64,000 nucleotides of DNA from Natronospira bacteriovora. GTDB taxonomy: Bacteria; Pseudomonadota; Gammaproteobacteria; Natronospirales; Natronospiraceae. The stretch spans positions 62,001 to 126,000 of the forward strand of contig NZ_JAVDDT010000006.1 in the NCBI RefSeq assembly GCF_030848495.1, in the 5' to 3' direction. Numbering within the stretch: position 1 is the stretch's first letter; every line of letters begins with the position of its first letter. Shown here piece after piece: positions 43,528 to 52,827 of this stretch. Both the position numbers and the translations under genes were made by a program. Below the pieces are notes generated by a model. That model did not search any database, had not been told where the DNA came from, and worked only from the letters and a program-made list of their open reading frames with translations.

Positions 43528-43830
43528 TCAGTGACTGGCGTCCACGTCCCCGCGCTGCTCACCGGCCTCACTGGCCTGTTCGGCCGCGGCGGCGGCTTCG
43601 GCGGCCATGGCTTCGCTGGCTTCCCGGGCTTCCTGCTCTTCCAGCATTTCCCGGTTCACCAGGCCATCGGCAATCTCGCGCAGGGCGAGCACGGTGGGTT
43701 TGTCGTTTTCCAGCGGCACCATGGCTTCGGCGCCCCGCTCAAGCTGACGCGCACGTTTGGTGGCGAGCAGCACCAGTTCGAACTGGTTGTGGCATTTCTC
43801 AATGCAGTCTTCAATCGTTACTCGAGCCAT
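43528..43830 (-). CDS. rpoZ: DNA-directed RNA polymerase omega subunit
   Basis: Omega helps RNA polymerase assembly by holding the beta-prime C-terminus, and forms part of a ppGpp site. The 100-residue product begins [20 protein letters not shown] with [10 protein letters not shown], the classic omega motif; its C-terminal tail is alanine/glutamate rich. The ATG at 43830 has GTGAGGAT upstream; a further in-frame Met at 43842 is less likely. It is followed by spoT in the same operon and preceded by gmk with a 150-bp gap that likely has the promoter. Confidence 0.96.
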   Translation of the reverse strand: MARVTIEDCIEKCHNQFELVLLATKRARQLERGAEAMVPLENDKPTVLALREIADGLVNREMLEEQEAREASEAMAAEAAAAAEQASEAGEQRGDVDASH

Positions 43831-43979
43831 AAGGCAATCCAATCCTCACAAGGTTTTTCAAAGACGCTGTCTATGTCACTAAGACATTGTCCGTTGGGGA
43901 AAAGTTTACTTCAGGGGCGAAGCCGCCGCCAGCCGGGGTGGCGAAAAACGCCCCGGGGAACCGGGTTTTCCCGGCCGCC

Positions 43980-44618
43980 CTATTCCGGGGTGTCGGCCAG
44001 CAGCTGCTCGGCCAGTTGTCGCACTTGTGGCCGGGTGGCCGACAGGGCCTCCCCGTCACCGTGGATGATCCGTTGCAGCTCGCCCAGGGCCTGGTCGAAA
44101 TCGTCATTGATCACGGCGTAATCAAAGCCGGACCACTGCAGCAGTTCCGCGTGAGCCTCACGCAGCCGGCGCTCGATCACCGCCTCGCTGTCCGTGCCGC
44201 GGCCCCGCAGGCGCCGTTCCAACTCTTCCCGCGAGGGCGGCAGGATGAAGATGCTGCGCCCCTCGGGCATCATCTCGCGCACCTGGGCCGCGCCCTGCCA
44301 GTCGATTTCCAGCAACACGTCATGACCGTCGGCCAGTTCCCGTTCCACCTGGCCACGGGCCGTGCCATAACGGTTGCCGAAGACCTGCGCGTGCTCGAGA
44401 AACTCGCCGGCCTCGATCATGGCGACAAAGCGGGCCTCATCCACGAACAGATAATCCTGACCATCCACTTCACCCTGGCGAGGCGGGCGCGTGGTGTAGG
44501 AAATGGAAAAGCGCAGGCGCGGCTCCCGGCGCATGAGTTCATGCACCAGGCTGGTCTTGCCCGCACCCGACGGTGCGCTGACCACCCACAGTCTGCCTCT
44601 GTTCATGGCGTCACTCAT
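43980..44618 (-). CDS. gmk: guanylate kinase
   Basis: Gmk converts GMP to GDP using ATP. The 212-residue product has the P-loop VVSAPSGAGKTSLVHEL, the GMP-binding SISYTTRPPRQGEVDGQDY and a lid region with IERRLREAHAEL. The start ATG at 44618 overlaps the yicC stop codon (ATGA), so the genes are coupled. The usual gmk-rpoZ-spoT order is kept. No convincing terminator lies in the 150 bp to rpoZ, which include a small ATGTC..GACAT repeat at 43873-43887. Confidence 0.96.
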   Translation of the reverse strand: MSDAMNRGRLWVVSAPSGAGKTSLVHELMRREPRLRFSISYTTRPPRQGEVDGQDYLFVDEARFVAMIEAGEFLEHAQVFGNRYGTARGQVERELADGHDVLLEIDWQGAAQVREMMPEGRSIFILPPSREELERRLRGRGTDSEAVIERRLREAHAELLQWSGFDYAVINDDFDQALGELQRIIHGDGEALSATRPQVRQLAEQLLADTPE

Positions 44619-45481
44619 TCCACGTTCTGGATCTGTTCACGCATCTGTTCGATGGCCACCTTGAGCTCCACGGAAATGGCAGTGGTCTCACTGTCCTGGC
44701 TCTTGGAACCCAGGGTATTGGCCTCGCGGTTGAACTCCTGCATCAGGAAATCCAGGCGCCGGCCCACCGGCTCCTCGCGCCCGAGGGCGTCGCGCATTTC
44801 AGCCACATGGCTTTCCAGGCGATCCAGTTCCTCGTCCACGTCCAGCTTCTGGGCCACCAGGGCCAGTTCCTGCTCAAGGCGGCTTTCGTCGGCCTGGATG
44901 TCCAGTTCCGCCAGGCGACTGCGATAGCGTTCGCGCAGGCTGGCCAGCACCTGCGGCACACGCACACGGGCCCGGGCCACCAGTTCCTCCACGCTCCGGC
45001 AGCGCTCCTCCAGCATGACCTGGGTGCGCTCACCTTCACGCTGGCGATATTCCCGCAGTTCGGTCAGGGCGGCCTCCAGGCCACGACGGGCCGAGGCCTG
45101 CAGGGCCTCCGGATCCGGGGCCGGGCGACGCAGCAGGCCGGGCCACTGCATCAGCTCGCCAAGACTGGGCGGACGGGCCTCGGGCAGACGGGCGGCCAGA
45201 TCACCCACCGCCCGCGCCAGGGCATCCGCCATGTCCGGGTCCAGCGCCAGGGCCGGGCCCTGACCGTCCGCGGATTCCAGGCGCAGGGTGGCATCCAGCT
45301 TGCCGCGACCGACGACCGCTTCCACCTGCTTGCGCAGGGCGGGTTCAATGGCACGCACCACTTCCGGCAGCCGCAGATTCACTTCCAGGTAACGGTGATT
45401 GACGGAGCGCAGCTCCCACACCAGCAGGCCGGCATCGGTCTGGGTCTCGCTGCGGGCAAAGCCGGTCATGCTCTTGATCAT
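44615..45481 (-). CDS. yicC: YicC family endoribonuclease
   Basis: YicC/YloC proteins are endoribonucleases; in E. coli YicC promotes turnover of the small RNA RyhB. The 288-residue product begins MIKSMTGFARSET, the family's defining N-terminus, includes SVNHRYLEVNLRLPE, and ends with LDFLMQEFNREANTLGSK. The ATG at 45481 is chosen for the MTGF motif; the longer open frame to 45697 overlaps the divergent PP2C gene. It is coupled to gmk. Confidence 0.94.
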   Translation of the reverse strand: MIKSMTGFARSETQTDAGLLVWELRSVNHRYLEVNLRLPEVVRAIEPALRKQVEAVVGRGKLDATLRLESADGQGPALALDPDMADALARAVGDLAARLPEARPPSLGELMQWPGLLRRPAPDPEALQASARRGLEAALTELREYRQREGERTQVMLEERCRSVEELVARARVRVPQVLASLRERYRSRLAELDIQADESRLEQELALVAQKLDVDEELDRLESHVAEMRDALGREEPVGRRLDFLMQEFNREANTLGSKSQDSETTAISVELKVAIEQMREQIQNVE

Positions 45482-45611
45482 GTGGAATCCCCGGGGTGCG
45501 GGACAGGGGGGCAGCGGGCAGGAAAGCCGTCGTGGCTGTCCATGCCTGTTAAAATGTCTGCCACTGAACGCGGAAAACCGCGCATTATACGCAAGACAGG
45601 GGCACGGCTCC

Positions 45612-46388
45612 ATGCAGGACGGCCCCAGCCATCGGGAGACCAGCGGCTTGGAAATCGAAACCGCCGATGTGAGCCGAACCGGCCATCGCCAGAGCAATCA
45701 GGATCGTCTGGTGCTGATGGTGGGTGACGAGGCCGTCATGCTGGGCGTGGCCGACGGCATGGGCGGGCACGCGGACGGTGCCCTGGCCGCCGAGACCGCG
45801 GTGCTGTCCTGGACCGCCTCCTTCAAGTCCTCCGGCAAGCTGGTGCGGGCACCGGTGAAGTTTCTTGAAAACGCCATGCACCGCGCCCACCGCAAGGTGG
45901 CTGAACTGGCGGAGGGCACCACCATCGACAAGGCCCCCCGCACCACCGGGGTGCTGGCCCTGATCAGCTCGGGCAATGTGCGCTGGATTCACGCCGGCGA
46001 CAGCCGCGCCTATCTGATCCGCGACGGGCAGATCCGGCGGCGCAGCCGGGATCACAGCGTGGTGGACGAATTGCTGACCCGGGGCCAGATCGATGACCAG
46101 GAGGCACTGGCCCATCCCATGCGGCATCTGGTGGATTCCTGCCTCGGGGGGCCGGAGGGCGAGCCGGCACTTCGACTGCGCCGGCGTCTGACGCTCCGTC
46201 CCGGCGATGTTGTTCTGTTGTGCAGCGACGGCTTCTGGGGGGCGCTGGACATGGACTCGGCCGCCAGCCGCCTGGGTGCGGCGGCGGATCTGGATGCCTG
46301 CCTGGAAGCGCTGGCCGAGGAGGCCGAGCGGAATGCCGCCCCCGAAAGCGACAACATCACCGCCGTGGCCATGCGCTGGCAGGGCTGA
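45612..46388 (+). CDS. PP2C family serine/threonine phosphatase
   Basis: This metal-dependent protein phosphatase of 258 residues has the PP2C motifs: QSNQDRL (Asp31), ADGMGGHADG (Asp48), GDSRAYLIRDG and a late SDNITAVAM. It probably removes phosphate from Ser/Thr proteins; no cognate kinase is in the window. The ATG at 45612 has CAGGGG upstream with slightly long spacing. It is divergent from yicC, with an AT-rich 130-bp gap that includes GTTAAAATG and CATTATACG words and probably two promoters. The next genes are rph, rdgB and hemW. Confidence 0.92.
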   Translation: MQDGPSHRETSGLEIETADVSRTGHRQSNQDRLVLMVGDEAVMLGVADGMGGHADGALAAETAVLSWTASFKSSGKLVRAPVKFLENAMHRAHRKVAELAEGTTIDKAPRTTGVLALISSGNVRWIHAGDSRAYLIRDGQIRRRSRDHSVVDELLTRGQIDDQEALAHPMRHLVDSCLGGPEGEPALRLRRRLTLRPGDVVLLCSDGFWGALDMDSAASRLGAAADLDACLEALAEEAERNAAPESDNITAVAMRWQG

Positions 46389-46478
46389 CCCGGCAAGCGC
46401 CGCTTCCAGCGGACGAGATCCATCCACTTTCCTTTTTTCATCGCCGAGCCCGGCGAATTCACAAGCAGGAGTACTGAA

Positions 46479-47207
46479 ATGCGACATGACGGCCGTGCCG
46501 AAGACCAATTGCGCCCCATCCGGATGACCCGGGGTTTCACCATGCATGCCGAAGGCTCGGTGCTGGTGGAGTTCGGGCAGACGCGGGTGCTGTGTACGGC
46601 CAGCGTCAGTGAACGTGTTCCGGGCTTTTTGCGGGGCAGTGGCCGTGGCTGGGTCACGGCTGAGTACGGCATGCTGCCGCGGGCCACCGGCAGCCGTAAT
46701 GATCGCGAGGCGGCACGGGGCAAGCAGGGTGGCCGCACGGTGGAGATTCAGCGCCTGATCGGCCGCTCCCTGCGGGCCGTCATGGACATGGAGGCCCTGG
46801 GCGAGCGGGCCATCATCCTGGACTGCGATGTGCTGCAGGCCGACGGCGGTACGCGCACGGCTTCCATCACCGGTGCCTGGGTGGCGCTGCGCGATGCCAT
46901 CCTGACCCTGCTCAAGGACGGCGCCCTGAAGAAGGACCCCATGCACGGGCAGGTGGCGGCCATATCCACCGGCATCGTGGACGGTCGACCGGTGCTGGAT
47001 CTGGATTATCCGGAGGATTCCACGGCCGAGACCGACCTCAATGTTGTCATGAACGATGCCGGTGCCTTCATCGAAGTGCAGGGAACGGCGGAAGGCCACG
47101 CCTTCCGCCGCGAGGAACTGGACCGCATGCTGGCCCTGGCGGAAAAGGGCATCGCTGAACTGCACGCGGCCCAGCGCGCCGCCCTGGAAAACGGGAAGGC
47201 ATCATGA
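46479..47207 (+). CDS. rph: ribonuclease PH
   Basis: RNase PH trims the 3' ends of tRNA precursors by phosphorolysis. The 242-residue product is complete, with [14 protein letters not shown] at the start, the RNA-binding [20 protein letters not shown] and the phosphate-binding [11 protein letters not shown] region, ending with [19 protein letters not shown]. It overlaps rdgB by 4 bp and follows the PP2C gene by 90 bp. Confidence 0.97.
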   Translation: MRHDGRAEDQLRPIRMTRGFTMHAEGSVLVEFGQTRVLCTASVSERVPGFLRGSGRGWVTAEYGMLPRATGSRNDREAARGKQGGRTVEIQRLIGRSLRAVMDMEALGERAIILDCDVLQADGGTRTASITGAWVALRDAILTLLKDGALKKDPMHGQVAAISTGIVDGRPVLDLDYPEDSTAETDLNVVMNDAGAFIEVQGTAEGHAFRREELDRMLALAEKGIAELHAAQRAALENGKAS

Positions 47208-47794
47208 AGGGCCAGCGCCTCGTGCTCGCTTCCAACAATCCCGGCAAGGCGCGGGAGCTGTCCCGCATGCTGGGGGAAAGGGGCTTCGAGATCCTGCCCC
47301 AGAGCGAATTCAATACGCGGGAGGCGGAGGAAACGGCCGGGACTTTCGTGGAGAACGCCCTGATCAAGGCCCGCAATGCGGCCGCCACCAGCGGCCTGCC
47401 CACCCTGGCGGACGATTCCGGCCTGTGCGTGGATGCCCTGGAAGGTGCCCCCGGCGTTCGCTCGGCCCGCTACGCCGGAGCCGGTGCCAGCGACCGGGAC
47501 AATGTGGACAAGCTGCTCAAGGCCCTGGAGGGCCTGCCCGAAGAGGAACGCAGCGCCCGCTTCGTCTGTCTCATGGTGCTGCTGCGACACCCCCTGGATC
47601 CCCTGCCCCTGATTGCCCAGGGGGAATGGCATGGTCGCATTGCCCTGGCACCGTCCGGTGAGGATGGCTTTGGCTACGACCCGGTCTTTCTGCCCGACGG
47701 CATGGATCGCAGCGCGGCGGAACTGGATCCGGCCGAAAAGAACCGGCTGAGCCATCGCGGCAAGGCACTGCGGCAACTGATCGAGGCATTGTGA
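47204..47794 (+). CDS. rdgB: XTP/dITP diphosphatase RdgB
   Basis: RdgB hydrolyses non-canonical purine NTPs such as dITP, XTP and ITP, preventing their insertion into DNA and RNA. The 196-residue product begins [20 protein letters not shown], with [19 protein letters not shown] and [15 protein letters not shown], the Ham1-family hallmarks. It overlaps rph at its start and hemW at its end by 4 bp each. Confidence 0.97.
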   Translation: MKGQRLVLASNNPGKARELSRMLGERGFEILPQSEFNTREAEETAGTFVENALIKARNAAATSGLPTLADDSGLCVDALEGAPGVRSARYAGAGASDRDNVDKLLKALEGLPEEERSARFVCLMVLLRHPLDPLPLIAQGEWHGRIALAPSGEDGFGYDPVFLPDGMDRSAAELDPAEKNRLSHRGKALRQLIEAL

Positions 47795-48990
47795 GCACGA
47801 CTCCACTCAAGGCACCACCCCTGGCGCTCTACATCCACCTGCCCTGGTGCGAGCGCAAGTGCCCCTATTGCGATTTCAATTCCCACACCCTGGCGGGCCG
47901 GCTGCCGGAGGACGATTACGTGGCCGCCCTGCTGGCGGATCTGTCGACCGAGGCCGATCGGGCCGGGGGCCGACGCATTGAAACCGTCTTCATCGGCGGC
48001 GGTACGCCGAGCCTGTTTTCCGGGACGGCCATCGGCCGGGTACTGGAGGCCGCCGACCGCCGCATCGGCCTGGCCGGGGATGTGGAGATCACGCTTGAGT
48101 CCAATCCGGGCAGCGCGGAAGCCGCTCGCTTCCGGGATTATCGCCTGGCGGGCGTCAATCGCCTGTCCATCGGCGTACAGAGCCTGAATGATCAGCGCCT
48201 GACCGCCCTCGGGCGTATCCACGACGGCCACGAGGCACTGGCGGCACTGGACAGGGCGAAGGCCGCCGGCTTCGAACGCATCAACGCCGACATCATGTTC
48301 GGCCTTCCCGGGCAGACACTGGACGAGGCGGTCGCGGACGTGAGGGGGGTACTGGCGCGGGGAGTGGATCATGTCTCCCATTACGAGCTGACCCTGGAAC
48401 CCAATACGGTCTTCTACAGCAAGCCTCCCGAGCGGCCGGACGAGGAGAGCCGCTGGGACATGCAGGCGGCCTGCTTCGAGGCACTGAGCCAGGCGGGCCT
48501 GGAGCGTTACGAGATTTCCGCCTGGTCGCGGCCCGGCGAGGCCTGCCGGCACAATCTCAACTACTGGCAGTTCGGCGATTATCTGGCCATCGGCGCCGGC
48601 GCCCACGGCAAGTTCACCCGGCCCGCCGAGGGCATCTTCCGGCATCGCAAGCACCGGGTGCCGGAACGCTACATGCAGCTGGCCGCGGCCGGCGAGGCCA
48701 CGGTGGACTGTCATGCCCTGGACGCGGAACAGCGTATCTTCGAGTACATGCTCAATGCCCTGCGACTGACGGCGGGCTTTCGCGAGACGGATTTTGAGGC
48801 GCGTTGCGGCCTGCCCTCCAGCCGTCTGCACGATGCCCTGGACACACTGCGCGAACAGGGTTTGATGGAGAGCATTGCGGCCATCCCGGGCGACGCGCAG
48901 TGGCGCCCAACACCGCGCGGCATGGATTTCCTCAATGAACTGCAGGCTCGATTTCTGCCGGATCGTGAGGCGGAAAAGGCGGGCCCGTGA
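47791..48990 (+). CDS. hemW: radical SAM heme chaperone HemW
   Basis: HemW is a heme chaperone of the HemN-like radical SAM family, long annotated as oxygen-independent coproporphyrinogen oxidase. The 399-residue product has the cluster motif in CERKCPYCDFNS, then FIGGGTPSLF and GVQSLNDQRLTALGRIH. The final coproporphyrinogen-oxidase-specific N-terminal extension is absent, supporting HemW. Translation starts at GTG (overlapping rdgB as GTGA). The oxidase heme genes elsewhere in the window give it a plausible client set. Confidence 0.95.
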   Translation: MSTTPLKAPPLALYIHLPWCERKCPYCDFNSHTLAGRLPEDDYVAALLADLSTEADRAGGRRIETVFIGGGTPSLFSGTAIGRVLEAADRRIGLAGDVEITLESNPGSAEAARFRDYRLAGVNRLSIGVQSLNDQRLTALGRIHDGHEALAALDRAKAAGFERINADIMFGLPGQTLDEAVADVRGVLARGVDHVSHYELTLEPNTVFYSKPPERPDEESRWDMQAACFEALSQAGLERYEISAWSRPGEACRHNLNYWQFGDYLAIGAGAHGKFTRPAEGIFRHRKHRVPERYMQLAAAGEATVDCHALDAEQRIFEYMLNALRLTAGFRETDFEARCGLPSSRLHDALDTLREQGLMESIAAIPGDAQWRPTPRGMDFLNELQARFLPDREAEKAGP

Positions 48991-49178
48991 TGGAGGGCCT
49001 GAACGTCCATGAAGTGACCTGCCCCTGGTGTTTCGAGGCCGTGGAGCTGTACGTGGAGGACGACGCCGAGGCCGGCGAGTGGGTGGAGGACTGCCCGGTC
49101 TGCTGCCACCCCATGGCCCTGATCGCCAGCGTGGACGAGCAGGGAGGCCACCGTTTGTCGGTCGAACGCAGCCATTGA
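48990..49178 (+). CDS. CPXCG motif cysteine-rich protein
   Basis: This is a 62-residue protein with two CPxC-type pairs (CPWC and CPVCC), probably a zinc ribbon, of the CPXCG family (PF14255-like). The ATG overlaps the hemW stop (TGATG); a GTG at 48987 is an alternative. It is acidic in the middle (VEDDAEAGEWVED). Its function is unknown. It ends the rph-rdgB-hemW operon. Confidence 0.85.
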   Translation: MEGLNVHEVTCPWCFEAVELYVEDDAEAGEWVEDCPVCCHPMALIASVDEQGGHRLSVERSH

Positions 49179-49406
49179 TCGTGGAATGAAAGGCGTGTCA
49201 AGACCCGTCACGCATTTTATTCACATGCCGCCGATTCCTGCCTGCCCGCGGCCCGTGCCGGCAGATTTCAGGTGGAAGACAGACAGGCAAAACTATAAGT
49301 CATTGTTTTTTATCGATTAGATCAAGATGGCGACATATTGCCCGATCCGGAAAGACCGCCATCATGACAATGCCTTGCGGCGGTTTGCCCCAAGTCGTCC
49401 ACACAG

Positions 49407-49429
49407 TTATCCACAGGAACTGTGGATAA
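49407..49429. promoter_or_regulatory. inverted pair of consensus DnaA boxes
   Basis: TTATCCACA at 49407-49415 and its exact reverse complement TGTGGATAA at 49421-49429 are separated by 5 bp. Both match the strongest E. coli DnaA box. A weaker CGTCCACAC lies just upstream. They lie about 90 bp before the rpmE promoter. They may bind DnaA for gene control or titration. Confidence 0.75.
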
Positions 49430-49520
49430 TGGAAAAATCCCTGTGAAGACCGCAGCTTAATGCCGCTCACCGGATCCGGCGGGGGCGCGGGCCGGTGGCT
49501 TTCGGACATTGCCACAAGAC

Positions 49521-49549
49521 TTGCCCCGCGTGGCATAGGGCGTTAGAAT
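49521..49549 (+). promoter_or_regulatory. candidate sigma-70 promoter of rpmE
   Basis: TTGCCC (49521-49526) and TAGAAT (49544-49549) are separated by 17 bp, matching the consensus at four and five of six positions. Transcription would start near 49556, giving a leader of about 64 nt with one strong hairpin. Confidence 0.6.
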
Positions 49550-49571
49550 CCCCCGTTTCCAGTTTTCCGGA

Positions 49572-49590
49572 GCCGGCCTGCGAGGCCGGC
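49572..49590 (+). promoter_or_regulatory. 5' leader hairpin of rpmE
   Basis: GCCGGCC-TGCGA-GGCCGGC forms a perfect 7-bp GC stem in the rpmE leader, 29 bp before the start codon. No T-run follows, so it is not a terminator. It may be an autoregulatory ribosomal protein leader or the binding site of L31 itself. Confidence 0.55.
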
Positions 49591-49619
49591 CCAATGCGAC
49601 GAGCCAGGATGACAAGGTC

Positions 49620-49829
49620 ATGAAAGCGGATATCCATCCCGAATACAAAGACATCACGGTGACCTGCAGCTGCGGCAACACCTTTGCGACCCGATCCACC
49701 ATTGGCAAGGATCTGCAGGTCGAGGTGTGCTCTGCCTGCCACCCCTTCTACACCGGCAAGCAGAAGATCATGGACACCGCCGGCCGCGTGGACAAGTTCC
49801 GCCGCAAGTACGGTCGCAAGAGCGCCTGA
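49620..49829 (+). CDS. rpmE: 50S ribosomal protein L31
   Basis: L31 is a late large-subunit protein that bridges the 30S subunit. The 69-residue product begins [20 protein letters not shown] and keeps the four zinc-binding cysteines (TCSCGN and [11 protein letters not shown]), so it is the zinc-requiring C+ form. The C-terminal basic tail ends RRKYGRKSA. It is monocistronic with its own promoter; a 28-bp GC-rich inverted repeat without T-run follows the stop codon at about 49831-49858. Confidence 0.96.
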   Translation: MKADIHPEYKDITVTCSCGNTFATRSTIGKDLQVEVCSACHPFYTGKQKIMDTAGRVDKFRRKYGRKSA

Positions 49830-50256
49830 TCACCGGCATTTCGGCCGGCGCCCGGTGGCGCCAGCCAATCCCCTCCCCGCCGCCTGTCATTCCAGCCGCT
49901 TCTGCCCTATAATCGGTCGCCCGGTTCCGGGACCGTTTGCTTTGCGACACCGTACGCGCCACGGTCTCAGGCACCCGCCACCCGGGAACCCCCCGGGAAC
50001 GGTGGTGGTGAGCGGAACCAGCATCCAGGTTTTCCGCCTGATGGCGGGAACAGCAATCAAGTCGTCATCCCTGTCTGCCAGACTCCACTGCGGTCGATCT
50101 GGCACGACATAAGACTGGCGATGACCGTCTGCCCGGATCCGTCCGTCGGGGCCGACACCCAAGGGGCAGTATCTGACCGGGGGGCTCCGGTCTGCAACGA
50201 TCTGTCGAGCGATCTGTCCCGATCAATACGGCCCCTGGATTTCATAGGAGCGAGCG
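49830..50256. other. 427-bp spacer/leader upstream of gltA
   Basis: No gene is supported. A CACCGG..CCGGTG stem-loop follows rpmE. TATAAT at 49908-49913, with CTGTCA 18 bp upstream, is a candidate promoter. If used, the gltA mRNA would have an unusually long leader of about 340 nt with several GC-rich stem candidates (for example ACCGGGGGGCTCCGGT near 50177-50192). Confidence 0.5.
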
Positions 50257-51561
50257 TTGACCATGAGCGAGCAGAAGCACAGCAAGCTGGAGATGCCCGG
50301 AAAAGGTTCCGCCACGGAACTGCCGATTCGTGAAGGCAGCCTGGGCCCGTCCACCGTGGACATTGGAAGCCTGTACAAGCAGGAAGGCATCTTCACCTTC
50401 GACCCCGGTTTCACCTCCACCGCCAGCTGCAAGAGTGCCATCACCTACATTGATGGCGAGAACGGTGTCCTGCTGTACCGGGGTTATCCCATTGAGCAGC
50501 TGGCCGAGCAATCCAGCTTCCTGGAAGTGTCCTACCTGCTCATGTATGGCGAGCTGCCCAGCCGGGAGACGATGGAGAGCTTCAAGAATTCCATTCTTTA
50601 TCACACCATGATCAATGAATCGCTGCTGCGGTTCTTCAACGGTTTCCATTACGACGCCCACCCCATGGCCATGATGACCGGTGTGGTGGGTTCTCTCTCG
50701 GCCTTCTATCACGATCAGAACGCCATGCGGGATCCGAACCAGCGGGATGTGTTCGCCCACCGCATCATTGCCAAGATGCCGACCATTGCGGCGGCGGCCT
50801 ACAAGCATTCCATCGGCCAGCCCTTCATGTATCCGCAGAATCACCTGGGCTACTGTTCCAATCTGCTGCACATGTTCTTCTCGGTGCCGGCGGAAGCCTA
50901 TTCCCCGGATCCGGTGGCGGCCGAGGCGCTGGACCTGCTGTTCATCCTGCACGCGGATCACGAGCAGAATGCCTCCACCTCCACCGTTCGCCTGGCCGGC
51001 AGCACCGGCACCAACCCCTACGCCGCCATCGCCTCGGGTATCACTGCCCTCTGGGGCCCGGCCCATGGCGGTGCCAATGAAGCCGTGCTGGACATGCTGC
51101 ACGAAATCGGTGATGTGAAGAACATTCCGAAGTACATCGAGAAGGCCAAGGACAAGAACGACCCCTTCCGCCTGATGGGCTTCGGCCACCGGGTCTACAA
51201 GAACTACGACCCGCGCGCCAAGATCATCCGCGAAATGTGCCACAAGGTGCTCAAGCGCCTGGGCAAGGAGAACGATCCCCTGCTGGAACTGGCCATGGAA
51301 CTGGAGCATATTGCCCTTAATGATGATTATTTCGTGGAGAAGAAGCTCTACCCCAACGTGGACTTCTACTCCGGCATCATCTACAAGGCTCTGGGTATTC
51401 CGGTGAGCATGTTCACGGTGATGTTCGCCATCGCCCGCACCGTGGGCTGGACTGCTCACTGGCTGGAAATGGTCGGCGATCCGGCCATGCGTATCGGCCG
51501 TCCGCGGCAGTTGTATGTGGGTGAAGGCCAGCGGGATTATGTGCCGGTGGACCGGCGCTAA
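50257..51561 (+). CDS. gltA: citrate synthase (type II)
   Basis: GltA condenses acetyl-CoA and oxaloacetate to citrate, the entry step of the TCA cycle. The 434-residue product has the active-site histidines in [25 protein letters not shown] and [14 protein letters not shown], plus the N-terminal domain of NADH-regulated type II enzymes. Translation may start at TTG 50257 (TAGGAG 6 nt upstream) or ATG 50263. A strong terminator follows. The long upstream gap suggests leader-level control. Confidence 0.97.
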   Translation: MTMSEQKHSKLEMPGKGSATELPIREGSLGPSTVDIGSLYKQEGIFTFDPGFTSTASCKSAITYIDGENGVLLYRGYPIEQLAEQSSFLEVSYLLMYGELPSRETMESFKNSILYHTMINESLLRFFNGFHYDAHPMAMMTGVVGSLSAFYHDQNAMRDPNQRDVFAHRIIAKMPTIAAAAYKHSIGQPFMYPQNHLGYCSNLLHMFFSVPAEAYSPDPVAAEALDLLFILHADHEQNASTSTVRLAGSTGTNPYAAIASGITALWGPAHGGANEAVLDMLHEIGDVKNIPKYIEKAKDKNDPFRLMGFGHRVYKNYDPRAKIIREMCHKVLKRLGKENDPLLELAMELEHIALNDDYFVEKKLYPNVDFYSGIIYKALGIPVSMFTVMFAIARTVGWTAHWLEMVGDPAMRIGRPRQLYVGEGQRDYVPVDRR

Positions 51562-51584
51562 GGGCTGACGCTGTCGAGAAAACG

Positions 51585-51620
51585 AAGCCCCCGGTGGTGT
51601 TAACCGCCGGGGGCTTTTTT
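51585..51620 (+). terminator. intrinsic terminator of gltA
   Basis: AAGCCCCCGG..CCGGGGGCTT with a 12-nt loop is followed by T6. It lies 24 bp after the gltA stop codon. Confidence 0.93.
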
Positions 51621-51648
51621 ATGCCCCAAAAACCCCGAAGAATGCCGC

Positions 51649-51743
51649 TCGTTGTCGTTGTCGTTGTCGTTGTCGTAATCGTCTTTTTTTAGCCCCCCAA
51701 AAAAATTCAAAAGGCCGAGTACGACAACGACAACGACAACGAC
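51649..51743. repeat. hexamer-repeat hairpin 3 (gltA-hemE)
   Basis: The left arm 51649-51681 consists of TCGTTG hexamers ending TCGTAATCG. The right arm 51716-51743 is the inverted CGAGTACGACAACGACAACG type. The loop is 34 bp with a run of seven T and a run of seven A. It lies between the gltA terminator and the hemE stop codon (10 bp away), so it can form a hairpin at the 3' end of the hemE transcript. Confidence 0.87.
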
Positions 51744-51753
51744 ATTTTCCGCC

Positions 51754-52827
51754 TCAACCGCCGTGATGATATTGCGGGCTCAATTTCACCACCGCATCAA
51801 TCATGGCGCCGGCGTGTTCGGGCGGGATTTTGGGGGTGATGCCGTGGCCGAGGTTGAAGACATGGCCTTCGCCGTGGCCATAGCTGGCGAGGATCTCGGA
51901 AACGGCTTCGCGGATGCGGGCGGGTGAGGCGTTCAGGGCGGCGGGGTCTAGGTTGCCCTGGAGGGCGACCTTGTGACCGACGCGTCGACGTGCCTCGCCA
52001 ATGTCGATGGTCCAGTCCAGGCCGAGGGCGTCACAGCCGGTCTCGGCCATGGCCTCCAGCCATTGACCGCCACCCTTGGTGAACAGGATGACCGGAACCC
52101 GGCGGCCTTCGTGCTCGCGGATCAGGTTTTCCACGATGCGGGCCATGGGATGGAGTGAGAATCGACGATAATGGGCGGGACTCAGGGCGCCGCCCCAGGT
52201 GTCGAAGATCTGGACGGCCTGGGCGCCGGCCCGGATCTGGGCGTTGAGGTAATCGGTGACCGAATCCACCAGCTTGTCCAGGAGGCGATCGAGCACCTCC
52301 GGCGCGTCCCAGGCCATGCCCTTGATGGTGGCGAAATCCTTGCTGGAGCCGCCCTCCACCATGTAGGTGGCCAGGGTCCAGGGGCTGCCGCTGAATCCGA
52401 TCAGGGGGACGCGGCCATTCAGTGCCCGGCGGATGGTGCGCACGGCATCGGTGACATAGCCCAGATCATCCTCGATATCCGGGCGTGGCAAGGCATCCAC
52501 CTGGGCGGCGCTGCGCACGGTGCGCTCGAATTTCGGCCCTTCACCCTGCACGAAATACAGCCCGCAGCCCATGGCATCCGGAATGGTGAGGATGTCGGAG
52601 AAGAGGATGGCGGCATCCAGGGGGAAGCGCTCCAGTGGCTGGAGGGTGACTTCACAGGCCATGTCCGGGTTCTTCATCAGCTTGACGAAGCTGCCGGCCT
52701 TTTCCCGGGTGGCCCGGTACTCCGGCAGATAACGGCCGGCCTGGCGCATCATCCAGACCGGGGTACGATCCACGGGCTCACGCAACAGGGCTCGCAGCAG
52801 ACGATCGTTCTGAAGTTCCGCGCTCAT
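51754..52827 (-). CDS. hemE: uroporphyrinogen decarboxylase
   Basis: HemE removes four carboxyl groups from uroporphyrinogen III to form coproporphyrinogen III in heme synthesis. The 357-residue product begins with [19 protein letters not shown], has [19 protein letters not shown] and ends GILPEI-type [20 protein letters not shown]. The length is typical. It overlaps pyrF by 4 bp. A hexamer hairpin is just after its stop codon. Confidence 0.97.
   Translation of the reverse strand: MSAELQNDRLLRALLREPVDRTPVWMMRQAGRYLPEYRATREKAGSFVKLMKNPDMACEVTLQPLERFPLDAAILFSDILTIPDAMGCGLYFVQGEGPKFERTVRSAAQVDALPRPDIEDDLGYVTDAVRTIRRALNGRVPLIGFSGSPWTLATYMVEGGSSKDFATIKGMAWDAPEVLDRLLDKLVDSVTDYLNAQIRAGAQAVQIFDTWGGALSPAHYRRFSLHPMARIVENLIREHEGRRVPVILFTKGGGQWLEAMAETGCDALGLDWTIDIGEARRRVGHKVALQGNLDPAALNASPARIREAVSEILASYGHGEGHVFNLGHGITPKIPPEHAGAMIDAVVKLSPQYHHGG

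Larger units (their letters stand above)
49179..49619. other. 441-bp intergenic region with AT-rich patch, DnaA boxes and rpmE promoter
   Basis: There is no supported gene. From left to right: an unremarkable GC-rich stretch; an AT-rich stretch at about 49290-49325; two inverted perfect DnaA boxes (49407-49429); a sigma-70 type promoter (TTGCCC-17 bp-TAGAAT, 49521-49549); and a leader hairpin (49572-49590) before rpmE. The AT-rich patch next to DnaA boxes looks like a miniature replication-control site, but this is not a standard oriC location. Confidence 0.65.

Noticed and set aside
49179-49330. FNR/ANR-type site in TATCGATTAGATCAAG
   Set aside because: The left half does not match TTGAT at the right spacing.
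49290-49430. Chromosomal oriC
   Set aside because: Only two strong DnaA boxes are present and no dnaA, gidA or typical origin genes lie nearby.
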